From Mucilaginibacter sp. L3T2-6 (GTDB lineage Bacteria > Bacteroidota > Bacteroidia > Sphingobacteriales > Sphingobacteriaceae), in NCBI RefSeq assembly GCF_030519355.1, contig NZ_JAUMKC010000010.1, positions 1 to 64,000 of the forward strand: a stretch of DNA of 64,000 bases, written 5' to 3'. Every line of letters starts with the position of its first letter. Position 1 is the stretch's first letter. Below are positions 1 to 6,824 of this stretch, in pieces. The position numbers and the translations under genes were made by a program. The notes below the pieces were generated by a model, which saw nothing but the letters and a program-made list of their open reading frames with translations, was not told the origin of the DNA and searched no databases.

Positions 1-77
1 ACCGCCGTATACGGAACCGTACGTACGGTGGTGTGAGAGAGCGGTGAAACGAATAAAAGTTTCGCCCTCTACTCGAT
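1..77 (+). mobile_element. 3' end of a group II intron (domains V and VI)
   Basis: Positions 1-9 pair perfectly with 24-32 (one G-U), then comes a two-base CG bulge (22-23) and a short upper stem (10-13 with 18-21), which is the shape of domain V. Positions 36-39 pair with 67-70 and 43-50 with 59-66, leaving an A-containing bulge at 40-42 that fits the branch-point A of domain VI. The segment ends CTCGAT, as many bacterial group II introns do, so the 3' splice junction is probably near 77. The intron body and any reverse transcriptase lie upstream of the window. Its position directly before cobB means it separates that gene from its original upstream DNA. Confidence 0.75.
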
Positions 78-96
78 GGTCTTTATGAGAAAAATT

Positions 97-786
97 ATGA
101 AAAAGATCGTAGTGCTAACCGGTGCCGGTATCAGTGCCGAGAGCGGATTAAAGACCTTTAGAGACAGCGATGGACTGTGGGAGGGATTTAATATAGAGGA
201 TGTGGCCACGCCCGAAGCGTGGCGCCGGAATCCGGAGCTGGTACAGAATTTCTATAATGAGCGCCGCAAATCAGTGCTTGAGGCGCAACCCAACGCAGCA
301 CACATCGCGTTGGCAAAACTTGAAGAGAAATACGAGGTAACGGTCATTACCCAAAACATCGACGACCTGCATGAGCGCGGCGGCTCTACCAATGTGGTGC
401 ACCTGCATGGCATTATTACCCGTTCGCAATCCAGCAAAAATCCCAGCCTAACCTATCCGATTGACGGATGGGAAATAAAGATGGGAGAGAAGTGCGAGCT
501 CGGTTCACAATTGCGTGCCCACGTAGTATGGTTTGGCGAGGCTGTGCCAATGATCGGGAAGGCGGCAAGGATCTGCACCGGAGCGGATATTTTTATCCTG
601 GTGGGATCATCACTGGCTGTTTACCCGGCGGCCGGATTGGTAGACTATGTCCCCCGTGATACACCAAAATATATTGTCGACCCGAAAATTCCTTATATGA
701 ACAGAGACAGTTCTTATATCAAAATTGAGGAGAAAGCCAGCATAGGCGTTGTGACACTGGTTACGCGGTTGTTGAACGAAGAATAA
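97..786 (+). CDS. cobB: NAD-dependent protein deacylase, Sir2/CobB family
   Basis: A 229-residue class III sirtuin, expected to remove acetyl or succinyl groups from lysines using NAD+. Visible are the NAD-binding GAGISAESG motif (residues 9-17), TQNIDDLHERGG (85-96) and the catalytic His in VHLHG (His104). Tyr53 and Arg56 form the Y-x-x-R pair that in CobB/SIRT5 reads acidic acyl groups, so desuccinylase activity is plausible. No zinc-binding Cys tetrad is seen. In-frame ATGs exist at 76, 85 and 97; 76 overlaps the intron end, and 97 places the conserved KIVVLTGAG strand at the N-terminus. The gene stands directly behind a group II intron tail, so its promoter may now be supplied by intron sequence. 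Confidence 0.9.
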   Translation: MKKIVVLTGAGISAESGLKTFRDSDGLWEGFNIEDVATPEAWRRNPELVQNFYNERRKSVLEAQPNAAHIALAKLEEKYEVTVITQNIDDLHERGGSTNVVHLHGIITRSQSSKNPSLTYPIDGWEIKMGEKCELGSQLRAHVVWFGEAVPMIGKAARICTGADIFILVGSSLAVYPAAGLVDYVPRDTPKYIVDPKIPYMNRDSSYIKIEEKASIGVVTLVTRLLNEE

Positions 787-900
787 TTCGGAGATACTGC
801 TGATTACGCTAATTCAAATTGGTAAACGGCATACTATCTTGAGCACTTAAAAAGTCAACCAATCGCGAAACATGATTTTCAAGCCGGTGAAATCAGAAAA

Positions 901-1623
901 ATGAAATCAAAAAAAGCAATAATGAACTGGAGCGGCGGCAAGGACAGCAGCCTGGCCCTGTACCATTGTCTTCAAGATCCTGAAATTGATGTCAGGTATC
1001 TGGTTACTACTATTAATGATGCCGCTGACAGAATATCGATGCACGGTGTCAGGGTTGAACTTTTAATCCGTCAGGCAGAAAGTATCGGTATTCCTCTATA
1101 CCAGGTTCGCCTGCCCGAAATGCCCGATATGGAAACTTACGATAACGCCATGCGGCATCACGTGGAGTTTTTTAAATCAGAAGGAATTACGCATTCCATC
1201 TTTGGCGACATCTTTTTGGAAGATTTAAAAAGTTACCGTGATCGGCGTTTAACAGAGGCCGGTCTGACAGGCATTTATCCTTTATGGAAACGTGACACCC
1301 GTGAATTGATAAAAGAATTTTTTGATTTGGGTTTCGGTACCGTGATAGCCTGTACGCAGGAAAAATTAGGCAGGATAGCAGGGCAGGAGCTAAGTCCCGG
1401 GTTAATCAAAACACTGCCGCCGGACATTGATGTATGTGGCGAAAACGGCGAGTTTCACACTTTTGCTTTTAGCGGCCCCATCTTTAAAAGTGAAATAAAA
1501 TACAGGCTGGGTGAGAAGGTGTTTAAGGTTTACACCGCTCCCAAAACGGATAGAGATAACAGCGATTCTCCGGGTGACGATAAGCTTTCAGGTTTTTGGT
1601 ACCAAGACCTGATTTTGGCCTGA
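901..1623 (+). CDS. PP-loop ATP pyrophosphatase, diphthine-ammonia ligase (Dph6)-like family
   Basis: A 240-residue protein of the DUF71/adenine nucleotide alpha hydrolase-like group. The PP-loop signature SGGKDSS at residues 11-17 binds the ATP phosphates for adenylation. A GENGEFHTF segment near residue 180 is typical of the family. The eukaryotic relative amidates diphthine on EF2, but bacteria lack diphthamide, so the true substrate here is unknown. It is a single gene with no obvious partner next to it. Confidence 0.85.
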   Translation: MKSKKAIMNWSGGKDSSLALYHCLQDPEIDVRYLVTTINDAADRISMHGVRVELLIRQAESIGIPLYQVRLPEMPDMETYDNAMRHHVEFFKSEGITHSIFGDIFLEDLKSYRDRRLTEAGLTGIYPLWKRDTRELIKEFFDLGFGTVIACTQEKLGRIAGQELSPGLIKTLPPDIDVCGENGEFHTFAFSGPIFKSEIKYRLGEKVFKVYTAPKTDRDNSDSPGDDKLSGFWYQDLILA

Positions 1624-1844
1624 CTTTCCATTTATTTGGTTTAAATAGGCCCCAAATTTTATTTGGCGAAGATTTTTATTTCATCATAATAATTTGATAG
1701 TCAATTTTTTATTTCATAAAAAGAAAAATTCCGATTTAAATAGCTGATCAATTGACCTTTAAAGAAGTGTTATTTGGCCAAATTTTATTTTGTTTAAAGG
1801 TTATTTAATGTATAATACGCTATAATACAATTAATTATATATAT

Positions 1845-2090
1845 TTAGTTGTAGCGATCATACGCCTGTCCGAAGTCTCCGCGCATTTCCTCGAAGCGGC
1901 TTGAAACCGTTTTCAAAAATGCCTCGTCCAGCAATTCAAAAACGCTGTTTACACCGTCCATCAGGTCGGCTTCTGCAACTTTGTAAGTTTGCTCAAAAGC
2001 CCCCTGCTCGATCTTTACGATAAACTTGCGGTTCATATTCAGGATGGATATTTTGAAATCGGGATGGGGGAGTTCTGCGATGATTCTCAT
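1845..2090 (-). CDS. Conserved hypothetical protein, 81 aa
   Basis: A small soluble acidic protein with no signal peptide or membrane segment. Its N-terminal half (MRIIAELPHPDFKISILNMN) looks like beta strands and its C-terminal half is helical. The start at 2090 is preferred over an upstream start at 2123 because the extra residues are hydrophobic and unlike the rest. It lies divergent to the methionine sulfoxide reductase gene. No family is recognised and no function is assigned. Confidence 0.6.
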   Translation of the reverse strand: MRIIAELPHPDFKISILNMNRKFIVKIEQGAFEQTYKVAEADLMDGVNSVFELLDEAFLKTVSSRFEEMRGDFGQAYDRYN

Positions 2091-2165
2091 GCTGGTAATT
2101 ATTAATCCTGCTAAATAAAACATTAAATATGAGATTGGCCTTATTAACTATTTAAAGCGCTTACC

Positions 2166-2173
2166 TATTTTTG
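2166..2173 (+). promoter_or_regulatory. Bacteroidota -7 box TATTTTTG
   Basis: This is an exact match to TAnnTTTG, ending four bases before the ATG at 2178. Because the box is centred near -7, transcription would start at or beside the A of the ATG, giving a leaderless or nearly leaderless mRNA. No clear -33 TTTG is seen. Confidence 0.55.
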
Positions 2174-2177
2174 TACT

Positions 2178-2660
2178 ATGGCAGAAGATTTAAATATCAT
2201 AACCTCAACCAACAAGGCGGAACAATATCAGTCGCTGATTCCGCAAATAGAAGCCCTGCTGATGGGCGAACCCGATTTAGTAGCAAACCTGGCTAATATT
2301 TGCGCTGCTCTTAAAGAGCAATTCAAATGGTTTTGGGTTGGTTTTTATCTTGTAAAGGGTAACGAACTGGTGCTTGGCCCGTTCCAAGGGCCGGTGGCAT
2401 GTACCCGAATTGGCTTAGGTAAGGGCGTTTGCGGAGCTGCATGGCAACAGCAAGAAACATTGATCGTTCCGGATGTGGATGCATTCCCGGGGCATATCGC
2501 CTGCAGCTCGCTGTCCAAATCAGAAATAGTGCTGCCGATTTTTAAGGGCGGTAAAGTGGCAGGTGTACTTGATGTGGATGCTGACAAATTGAACCAATTT
2601 GACGACACCGATGCTAAATATCTGCAGCAGATTATAGAACTCATTGACTTTAATGAGTAA
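2178..2660 (+). CDS. msrC: Free methionine-(R)-sulfoxide reductase, GAF domain
   Basis: A 160-residue single-GAF-domain protein that reduces free methionine-R-sulfoxide in the cytoplasm with thioredoxin-type electrons. Cys75, Cys85 and Cys109 have exactly the 10- and 24-residue spacing of the three redox cysteines of E. coli fRMsr (84, 94, 118). GVLDVDAD near residue 130 is the usual GAF C-terminal strand. The gene starts a three-gene run with the hydrolase (ATGAGTAA overlap) and the glycosylase. The role fits repair of oxidative damage. Confidence 0.92.
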   Translation: MAEDLNIITSTNKAEQYQSLIPQIEALLMGEPDLVANLANICAALKEQFKWFWVGFYLVKGNELVLGPFQGPVACTRIGLGKGVCGAAWQQQETLIVPDVDAFPGHIACSSLSKSEIVLPIFKGGKVAGVLDVDADKLNQFDDTDAKYLQQIIELIDFNE

Positions 2661-3300
2661 GGCGTATCTGATACCGGGTCTTGGCGCAGACAGCCGGGCA
2701 TATAGCAACATTGTCATAGAAGACCACGAGGTGATCAAACTCGACTGGATAGAACCGGATGAAACAGATACTTTAAAAACATACGCACAAAAGCTTATCT
2801 TACATTATGATATGTCTCCGCTGTCAATTGTAATTGGCAATTCGCTGGGCGGAATGCTGGCAATGGAAATATCTAAAATCCTGCCACTGAAGAAGACGAT
2901 CCTCATATCCAGTATTAAAACTATTGATGAAGCGCCCGGGTATTTTTCGTTTTTCAAATACACTGGTATTTACAAACTCGTGCCGGGCAAATTGATAACT
3001 AAGTTCGGTTTCCTAATCCGGTATATATTTGGCAAGATGAAAAAGGAGCAGGAAGAATTGTTTATAGACATGCTCCAAAGATCATCCCCAACATTTATTA
3101 AGTGGGCAATGCGGGCGGTATTGTATTTCGATAACAAAATCGTGCTTCCGGATACGTACACCATAACAGGCGACAGGGACAGGGTCTTCAATTATAAAAG
3201 GATCAAAAACGCTATAGTAATTCCCGGCGGTACGCACCTCATGATATTCGACCGGGCGGATGAGGTCAATGCTATTCTTAAAAATATCCTCGCTGAATGA
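2653..3300 (+). CDS. Alpha/beta hydrolase
   Basis: A 215-residue small alpha/beta hydrolase. GNSLGG (about residue 64) is the nucleophile elbow with Ser, and GGTHLMIF near the C-terminus supplies the catalytic His. The start ATG at 2653 overlaps the stop of the previous gene (ATGAGTAA), whereas the ATG at 2644 would add three residues inside it. The stop overlaps the next ATG by four bases, so translation is likely coupled through the whole run. Substrate unknown. Confidence 0.85.
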   Translation: MSKAYLIPGLGADSRAYSNIVIEDHEVIKLDWIEPDETDTLKTYAQKLILHYDMSPLSIVIGNSLGGMLAMEISKILPLKKTILISSIKTIDEAPGYFSFFKYTGIYKLVPGKLITKFGFLIRYIFGKMKKEQEELFIDMLQRSSPTFIKWAMRAVLYFDNKIVLPDTYTITGDRDRVFNYKRIKNAIVIPGGTHLMIFDRADEVNAILKNILAE

Positions 3301-3899
3301 AATTACCCTCGTCATATTACCATAGCACAGACGTAGTTACACTAAGCCGCGACCTGATCGGCAAATATCTGTTCACCTGTATAGATGGTATACTTACCGG
3401 GGGATACATCGTTGAAACAGAAGCTTATAATGGCGCTATTGACAAAGCATCACATGCCTATGGTAACAGGCTTACCCCTCGTACCAAAACCATGTTTATG
3501 CAAGGTGGGGTAGCCTATGTCTATCTCTGTTATGGCATTCATGAAATGTTCAATATTGTAGTGGCGGAAGAAGGTACTCCACACGCAATTCTTGTAAGAG
3601 CTGTGCATCCGACTGAAGGATTGGAGACAATGCAGAGCCGTCGTAACATGCCGGTATTAAAACCGACGATCACGATGGGGCCGGGTTCGGTTGCAAAAGC
3701 CCTGGGAGTTTCCCGAGCCATTAATGCCTTTGACTTAACCGGAGACACGATCTGGATCGAAGACCGCGGGCTTTCTTTTCCTGACGAAGAAATTGCCGTG
3801 GTTCCACGAGTAGGTGTTGATTATGCAGGGGAAGACGCGTTGCTGCCGTACCGGTTTTATTTAAAAGGAAATCAGTACGTAAGTAAGCCTAATAAATAA
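3297..3899 (+). CDS. DNA-3-methyladenine glycosylase, Mpg/AAG type
   Basis: A 200-residue homologue of the human alkyladenine DNA glycosylase, which flips out and removes alkylated purines in base-excision repair. VETEAY at residues 39-44 carries the catalytic Glu42 and the stacking Tyr44 (equivalent to human Glu125 and Tyr127). The LTPRTKTMFMQGG and YVYLCYGIH segments that follow are diagnostic. Its ATG overlaps the upstream hydrolase stop as ATGA, so it is the last gene of an apparent damage-repair operon. Confidence 0.92.
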   Translation: MKLPSSYYHSTDVVTLSRDLIGKYLFTCIDGILTGGYIVETEAYNGAIDKASHAYGNRLTPRTKTMFMQGGVAYVYLCYGIHEMFNIVVAEEGTPHAILVRAVHPTEGLETMQSRRNMPVLKPTITMGPGSVAKALGVSRAINAFDLTGDTIWIEDRGLSFPDEEIAVVPRVGVDYAGEDALLPYRFYLKGNQYVSKPNK

Positions 3900-4475
3900 A
3901 CTCATGTATGACAGGCCGGGCTTAAAGTCAAGGCATAAATTAACGGTTAAACTGTCTGTTTATCTCCCTGGGCTCTCCATGTGATGAACCTCTTAGCCGC
4001 CCTGCCTAAAAAAGCGATTGCGCGGTAGTGACAAACTTATGTCAGCGATATCCGCGTTAAAAGTAGTATTTTAGATGGCGATAAACCTTAGACAATCTAC
4101 TCATCATCGGGTTGGGGCGGCTGCTTTGTCAAAATAGTCTTTTCACAGGATTTTCAGGCCTTTAAAACGACAAAATGTTAACAAATGAGTTAAGTTTTAG
4201 TCATAATAATAGCTAAAACACTGTTTTTATACCGAACGGGCATAATGGTTCTGAGGCGTTCAAGGTAAACATTTGTAGATAGGCAAAACGTCGTTTGCCC
4301 GTTTTTTACCACTTTTTTGTTACAGGCAAAACGAATTATGCCCGTTTATTGGGGTATTTTAGTTACGGGCTAAGTGGCTTTTGCCCATCTACCCGGTTAC
4401 ATTTAGCCCTTCGCCGTGCCCTGGAGCATCGTGATAGGTTGAAGTTTATCGGTAAATATTTCCAATATTTGTTGC
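3900..4475. other. Intergenic region of 576 bp without a supported gene
   Basis: No ORF here has family character. The right half holds one copy of the 168-bp dispersed repeat (4223-4390). The left part (3900-4220) shows nothing recognisable. An AATATTTG sequence at 4464-4471, one mismatch from a -7 box, ends four bases before the kynureninase ATG. Confidence 0.6.
4223..4390 (+). repeat. Dispersed intergenic repeat, copy 1 (168 bp)
   Basis: It aligns end to end with the reverse complement of 22537-22704, at roughly 70-75% identity by eye. It opens with GTTTTTATACCGAACG and a shared CATAATGGTTCT. It then contains three imperfect palindromes of the form GGCAAAACG..TTTGCC, spaced about 43 bp apart, and ends GCCCATCT. 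Flanks of the two copies are unrelated. It lies 85 bp upstream of kynU. Confidence 0.8.
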
Positions 4476-5759
4476 ATGAACTACCAGAACACGCCTGAAT
4501 TTGCTCATCAGATGGATGACCAGGACCCTTTGAAAAACTTCCGCAATAAATTTTTAGTGCCAAAACACAAAGGGAAAGACGTAATCTATTTTTGCGGTAA
4601 TTCACTGGGACTTCAGCCTGTAACTTCACGGGATTATGCCGGCCAAAAGTTCGACAACTGGAAAGACCTGGCTATCGAAGGATTCTTCGTCGGCAACGAT
4701 CCATGGCTGGGGTATCATAAAAAACTAACACAGACGCTTGCTGACATTGTTGGCGCTAAAAGCGAGGAGGTTTCTGTGATGAACTCGCTTACAGTTAATC
4801 TTCATTTGCTGCTTGTAAGTTTCTATAAACCAACAAACAAAAGATTTAAAATTATAATGGAAGGCGGCGCTTTTCCTTCAGACCAGTACGCTTTAGCCAG
4901 CCAGGCCAGGTTTCATGGGTATGACCCGAAAGAAGCGATCATCGAAATCTTTCCACGCGAGGGCGAAGAAATCTTACGTACCGAAGATATACTTGAAACC
5001 ATCGAAAAAAATAAAGACGAACTGGCATTGGTACTTTTCGGCGGTATAAACTATTACACCGGGCAGTTTTTCGATATAGAAGCGATTACGAAAGGGGCGC
5101 ATGCTGCAGGCGCCTATGCAGGTTTTGATTTGGCTCATGCAGCCGGCAACGTAGTGCTGAAGCTGCACGATTGGGATGTCGACTTTGCCTGCTGGTGCTC
5201 CTACAAATACATGAACTCGGGCCCCGGCGGCATCAGCGGCATTTTTGTAAACGAAAAATATTTCAACGATGACAGTTTGCACCGCTTTGCGGGCTGGTGG
5301 GGACACAGGGAGGACAAGCGTTTTTTGATGCCGCACGACTTTGAAGCTGACAAAGGTGCGGCAGGCTGGCAGGTAAGTACCAGTCCGGTTATGCTCCTGG
5401 CCTTGCATAAGGCCGCTCTGGACATTTTTGAAGAGGCAGGCGGTATCCAACCCTTGCGAAAGAAAAGCGAAGCGCTGACGGGCTATTTGGAGTTTATTAT
5501 CGGCGAAGTTAACGCCGCCAATGGCGACGACCTTTTCAAAATTATCACGCCGGGGGACAAACAAGCCCGCGGCTGCCAGCTTTCCATAGTTTGCAAGCAA
5601 AATGCAAAGGCAACTTTCAATTACCTGACTGATCACGGGGTTATCGGCGATTGGCGCGAACCGAATGTAATTCGTATCAGTCCCGTTCCGCTTTACAACA
5701 GTTTTTCCCAGGTGTATGCGTTCGGGCAAATATTGGCGGGAGCAGTGGCGGTAGATTAG
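4476..5759 (+). CDS. kynU: Kynureninase
   Basis: A 427-residue PLP enzyme that cleaves kynurenine or 3-hydroxykynurenine to (hydroxy)anthranilate and alanine. The PLP lysine is Lys244 in CSYKYMNSGPGG. The N-terminal YFCGNSLGLQP and the Asp pair around GFDLAHAAGN (residues 216-225) bind substrate and cofactor. Length is normal. No tryptophan dioxygenase, kynurenine monooxygenase or arylformamidase gene is in the window, so the rest of the pathway must be elsewhere. A histone-deacetylase-family gene follows 71 bp downstream, on the same strand. Confidence 0.95.
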   Translation: MNYQNTPEFAHQMDDQDPLKNFRNKFLVPKHKGKDVIYFCGNSLGLQPVTSRDYAGQKFDNWKDLAIEGFFVGNDPWLGYHKKLTQTLADIVGAKSEEVSVMNSLTVNLHLLLVSFYKPTNKRFKIIMEGGAFPSDQYALASQARFHGYDPKEAIIEIFPREGEEILRTEDILETIEKNKDELALVLFGGINYYTGQFFDIEAITKGAHAAGAYAGFDLAHAAGNVVLKLHDWDVDFACWCSYKYMNSGPGGISGIFVNEKYFNDDSLHRFAGWWGHREDKRFLMPHDFEADKGAAGWQVSTSPVMLLALHKAALDIFEEAGGIQPLRKKSEALTGYLEFIIGEVNAANGDDLFKIITPGDKQARGCQLSIVCKQNAKATFNYLTDHGVIGDWREPNVIRISPVPLYNSFSQVYAFGQILAGAVAVD

Positions 5760-5828
5760 AGGCCAGAGATTAGGAAAAAGCCGGTTTTACAATAATTTAC
5801 CTCTAATCAGCTAATCACTAACCGCTAA
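5754..5828. repeat. Short word-reiteration repeat with inverted arms
   Basis: GATTAGAGG (5754-5762) is the exact inverse of CCTCTAATC (5800-5808). Between and beyond them, related words recur (GAGATTAGG; CTAATCAG then CTAATCAC then TAACCG). It fills almost the whole gap between kynU and the next gene. Confidence 0.5.
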
Positions 5829-5830
5829 AC

Positions 5831-6739
5831 ATGACCAATCTCAAAATAGCCTACGACCCCATCTATGCTCATCCTTTGCCTGAGGGGCATCGCTTCCCGA
5901 TGCTGAAGTATGAGCTGATACCGGAGCAGCTATTACATGAGGGCGTAATAAAACCAGAAAACCTGTTCTCGCCGGGGATGCTGGATGTGGGAACTATCCT
6001 GCTGACACATGACAAAAGTTACTGGCATCAGCTGCGTGATTTAACGCTCCCGCCGAAAGAGCAACGACGCACTGGCTTCCCCTTGTCTGCAAAGTTGGTG
6101 GAGCGCGAAATACGTATCGCAAGAGGAACTATTGAAGGTTGTCATTACGCAAAAGAGTCGGGTATAGCATTTAATGTAGCCGGGGGCACGCATCATGCCG
6201 GCACTAATTGGGGAGAGGGTTTCTGCCTGTTAAACGACCAAGCGATTGCAGCTAATTATCTGTTAAATAATAAATTAGCTCACTCTATTTTAATAATAGA
6301 TTTAGATGTGCATCAGGGCAATGGCACTGCCCAAATTTTTGAAAACAACCCGGTGGTGTTTACTTTCTCGATGCATGGCGCTAATAATTTTCCATTCAGA
6401 AAGGAAAGGTCTGATTTGGATTTAGCGCTGGCCGATGGTACCGGCGATGCCGCGTACCTGGCTTTACTTAAAGAAACTTTGCCGCGCCTGATAAGTCAGC
6501 GAAAACCGGATTTTATATTTTATCTTGCAGGCGTTGATATACTCGCGTCTGATAAGCTTGGCAAGATGGCACTGACTAAAAACGGATGTAAAGAACGTGA
6601 CCGCATAGTTTTTGAACAATGCCTAATGCACAAAATCCCGGTGCAGGTAAGTATGGGCGGCGGATATTCGCCGGATATAAAAGATATCGTTGAAGCGCAT
6701 TGCAATACGTTCCGGCTGGCTGATGAGTTGTTCTTTTGA
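5831..6739 (+). CDS. Histone deacetylase-family hydrolase
   Basis: A 302-residue Zn-dependent arginase-fold deacetylase. His121-His122 form the catalytic dyad, Asp157 and His159-region DLDVHQGNG supply the metal ligands, and Asp236 in LAGVD is the third ligand. Bacterial members act on acetyl-lysine, acetylpolyamines or other amides, and the substrate cannot be read from sequence. It is the second protein-deacylase-type gene in 6 kb, after the unrelated sirtuin. Possible operon with kynU. Confidence 0.88.
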   Translation: MTNLKIAYDPIYAHPLPEGHRFPMLKYELIPEQLLHEGVIKPENLFSPGMLDVGTILLTHDKSYWHQLRDLTLPPKEQRRTGFPLSAKLVEREIRIARGTIEGCHYAKESGIAFNVAGGTHHAGTNWGEGFCLLNDQAIAANYLLNNKLAHSILIIDLDVHQGNGTAQIFENNPVVFTFSMHGANNFPFRKERSDLDLALADGTGDAAYLALLKETLPRLISQRKPDFIFYLAGVDILASDKLGKMALTKNGCKERDRIVFEQCLMHKIPVQVSMGGGYSPDIKDIVEAHCNTFRLADELFF

Positions 6740-6824
6740 TTTTTGAGATCCTACCCGTTGAAGGATGATTTCGCAGATCAGCGGTCAAATATATTGTAAT
6801 GATAACTAGAAGATTTACAGTTTG

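Noticed and set aside
76-96. cobB starting at the ATG at 76
   Set aside because: That ATG overlaps the CGAT end of the group II intron and adds residues before the conserved first strand.
1624-1844. AT-rich stretch with repeated ATTTGG words after the PP-loop gene
   Set aside because: Words are short and irregular, there are no inverted arms, and no ORF or hairpin stands out.
4974-5729. 251-codon ORF antisense to kynU
   Set aside because: It mirrors the third-codon-position bias of kynU, has no recognisable domain, and kynU is beyond doubt.
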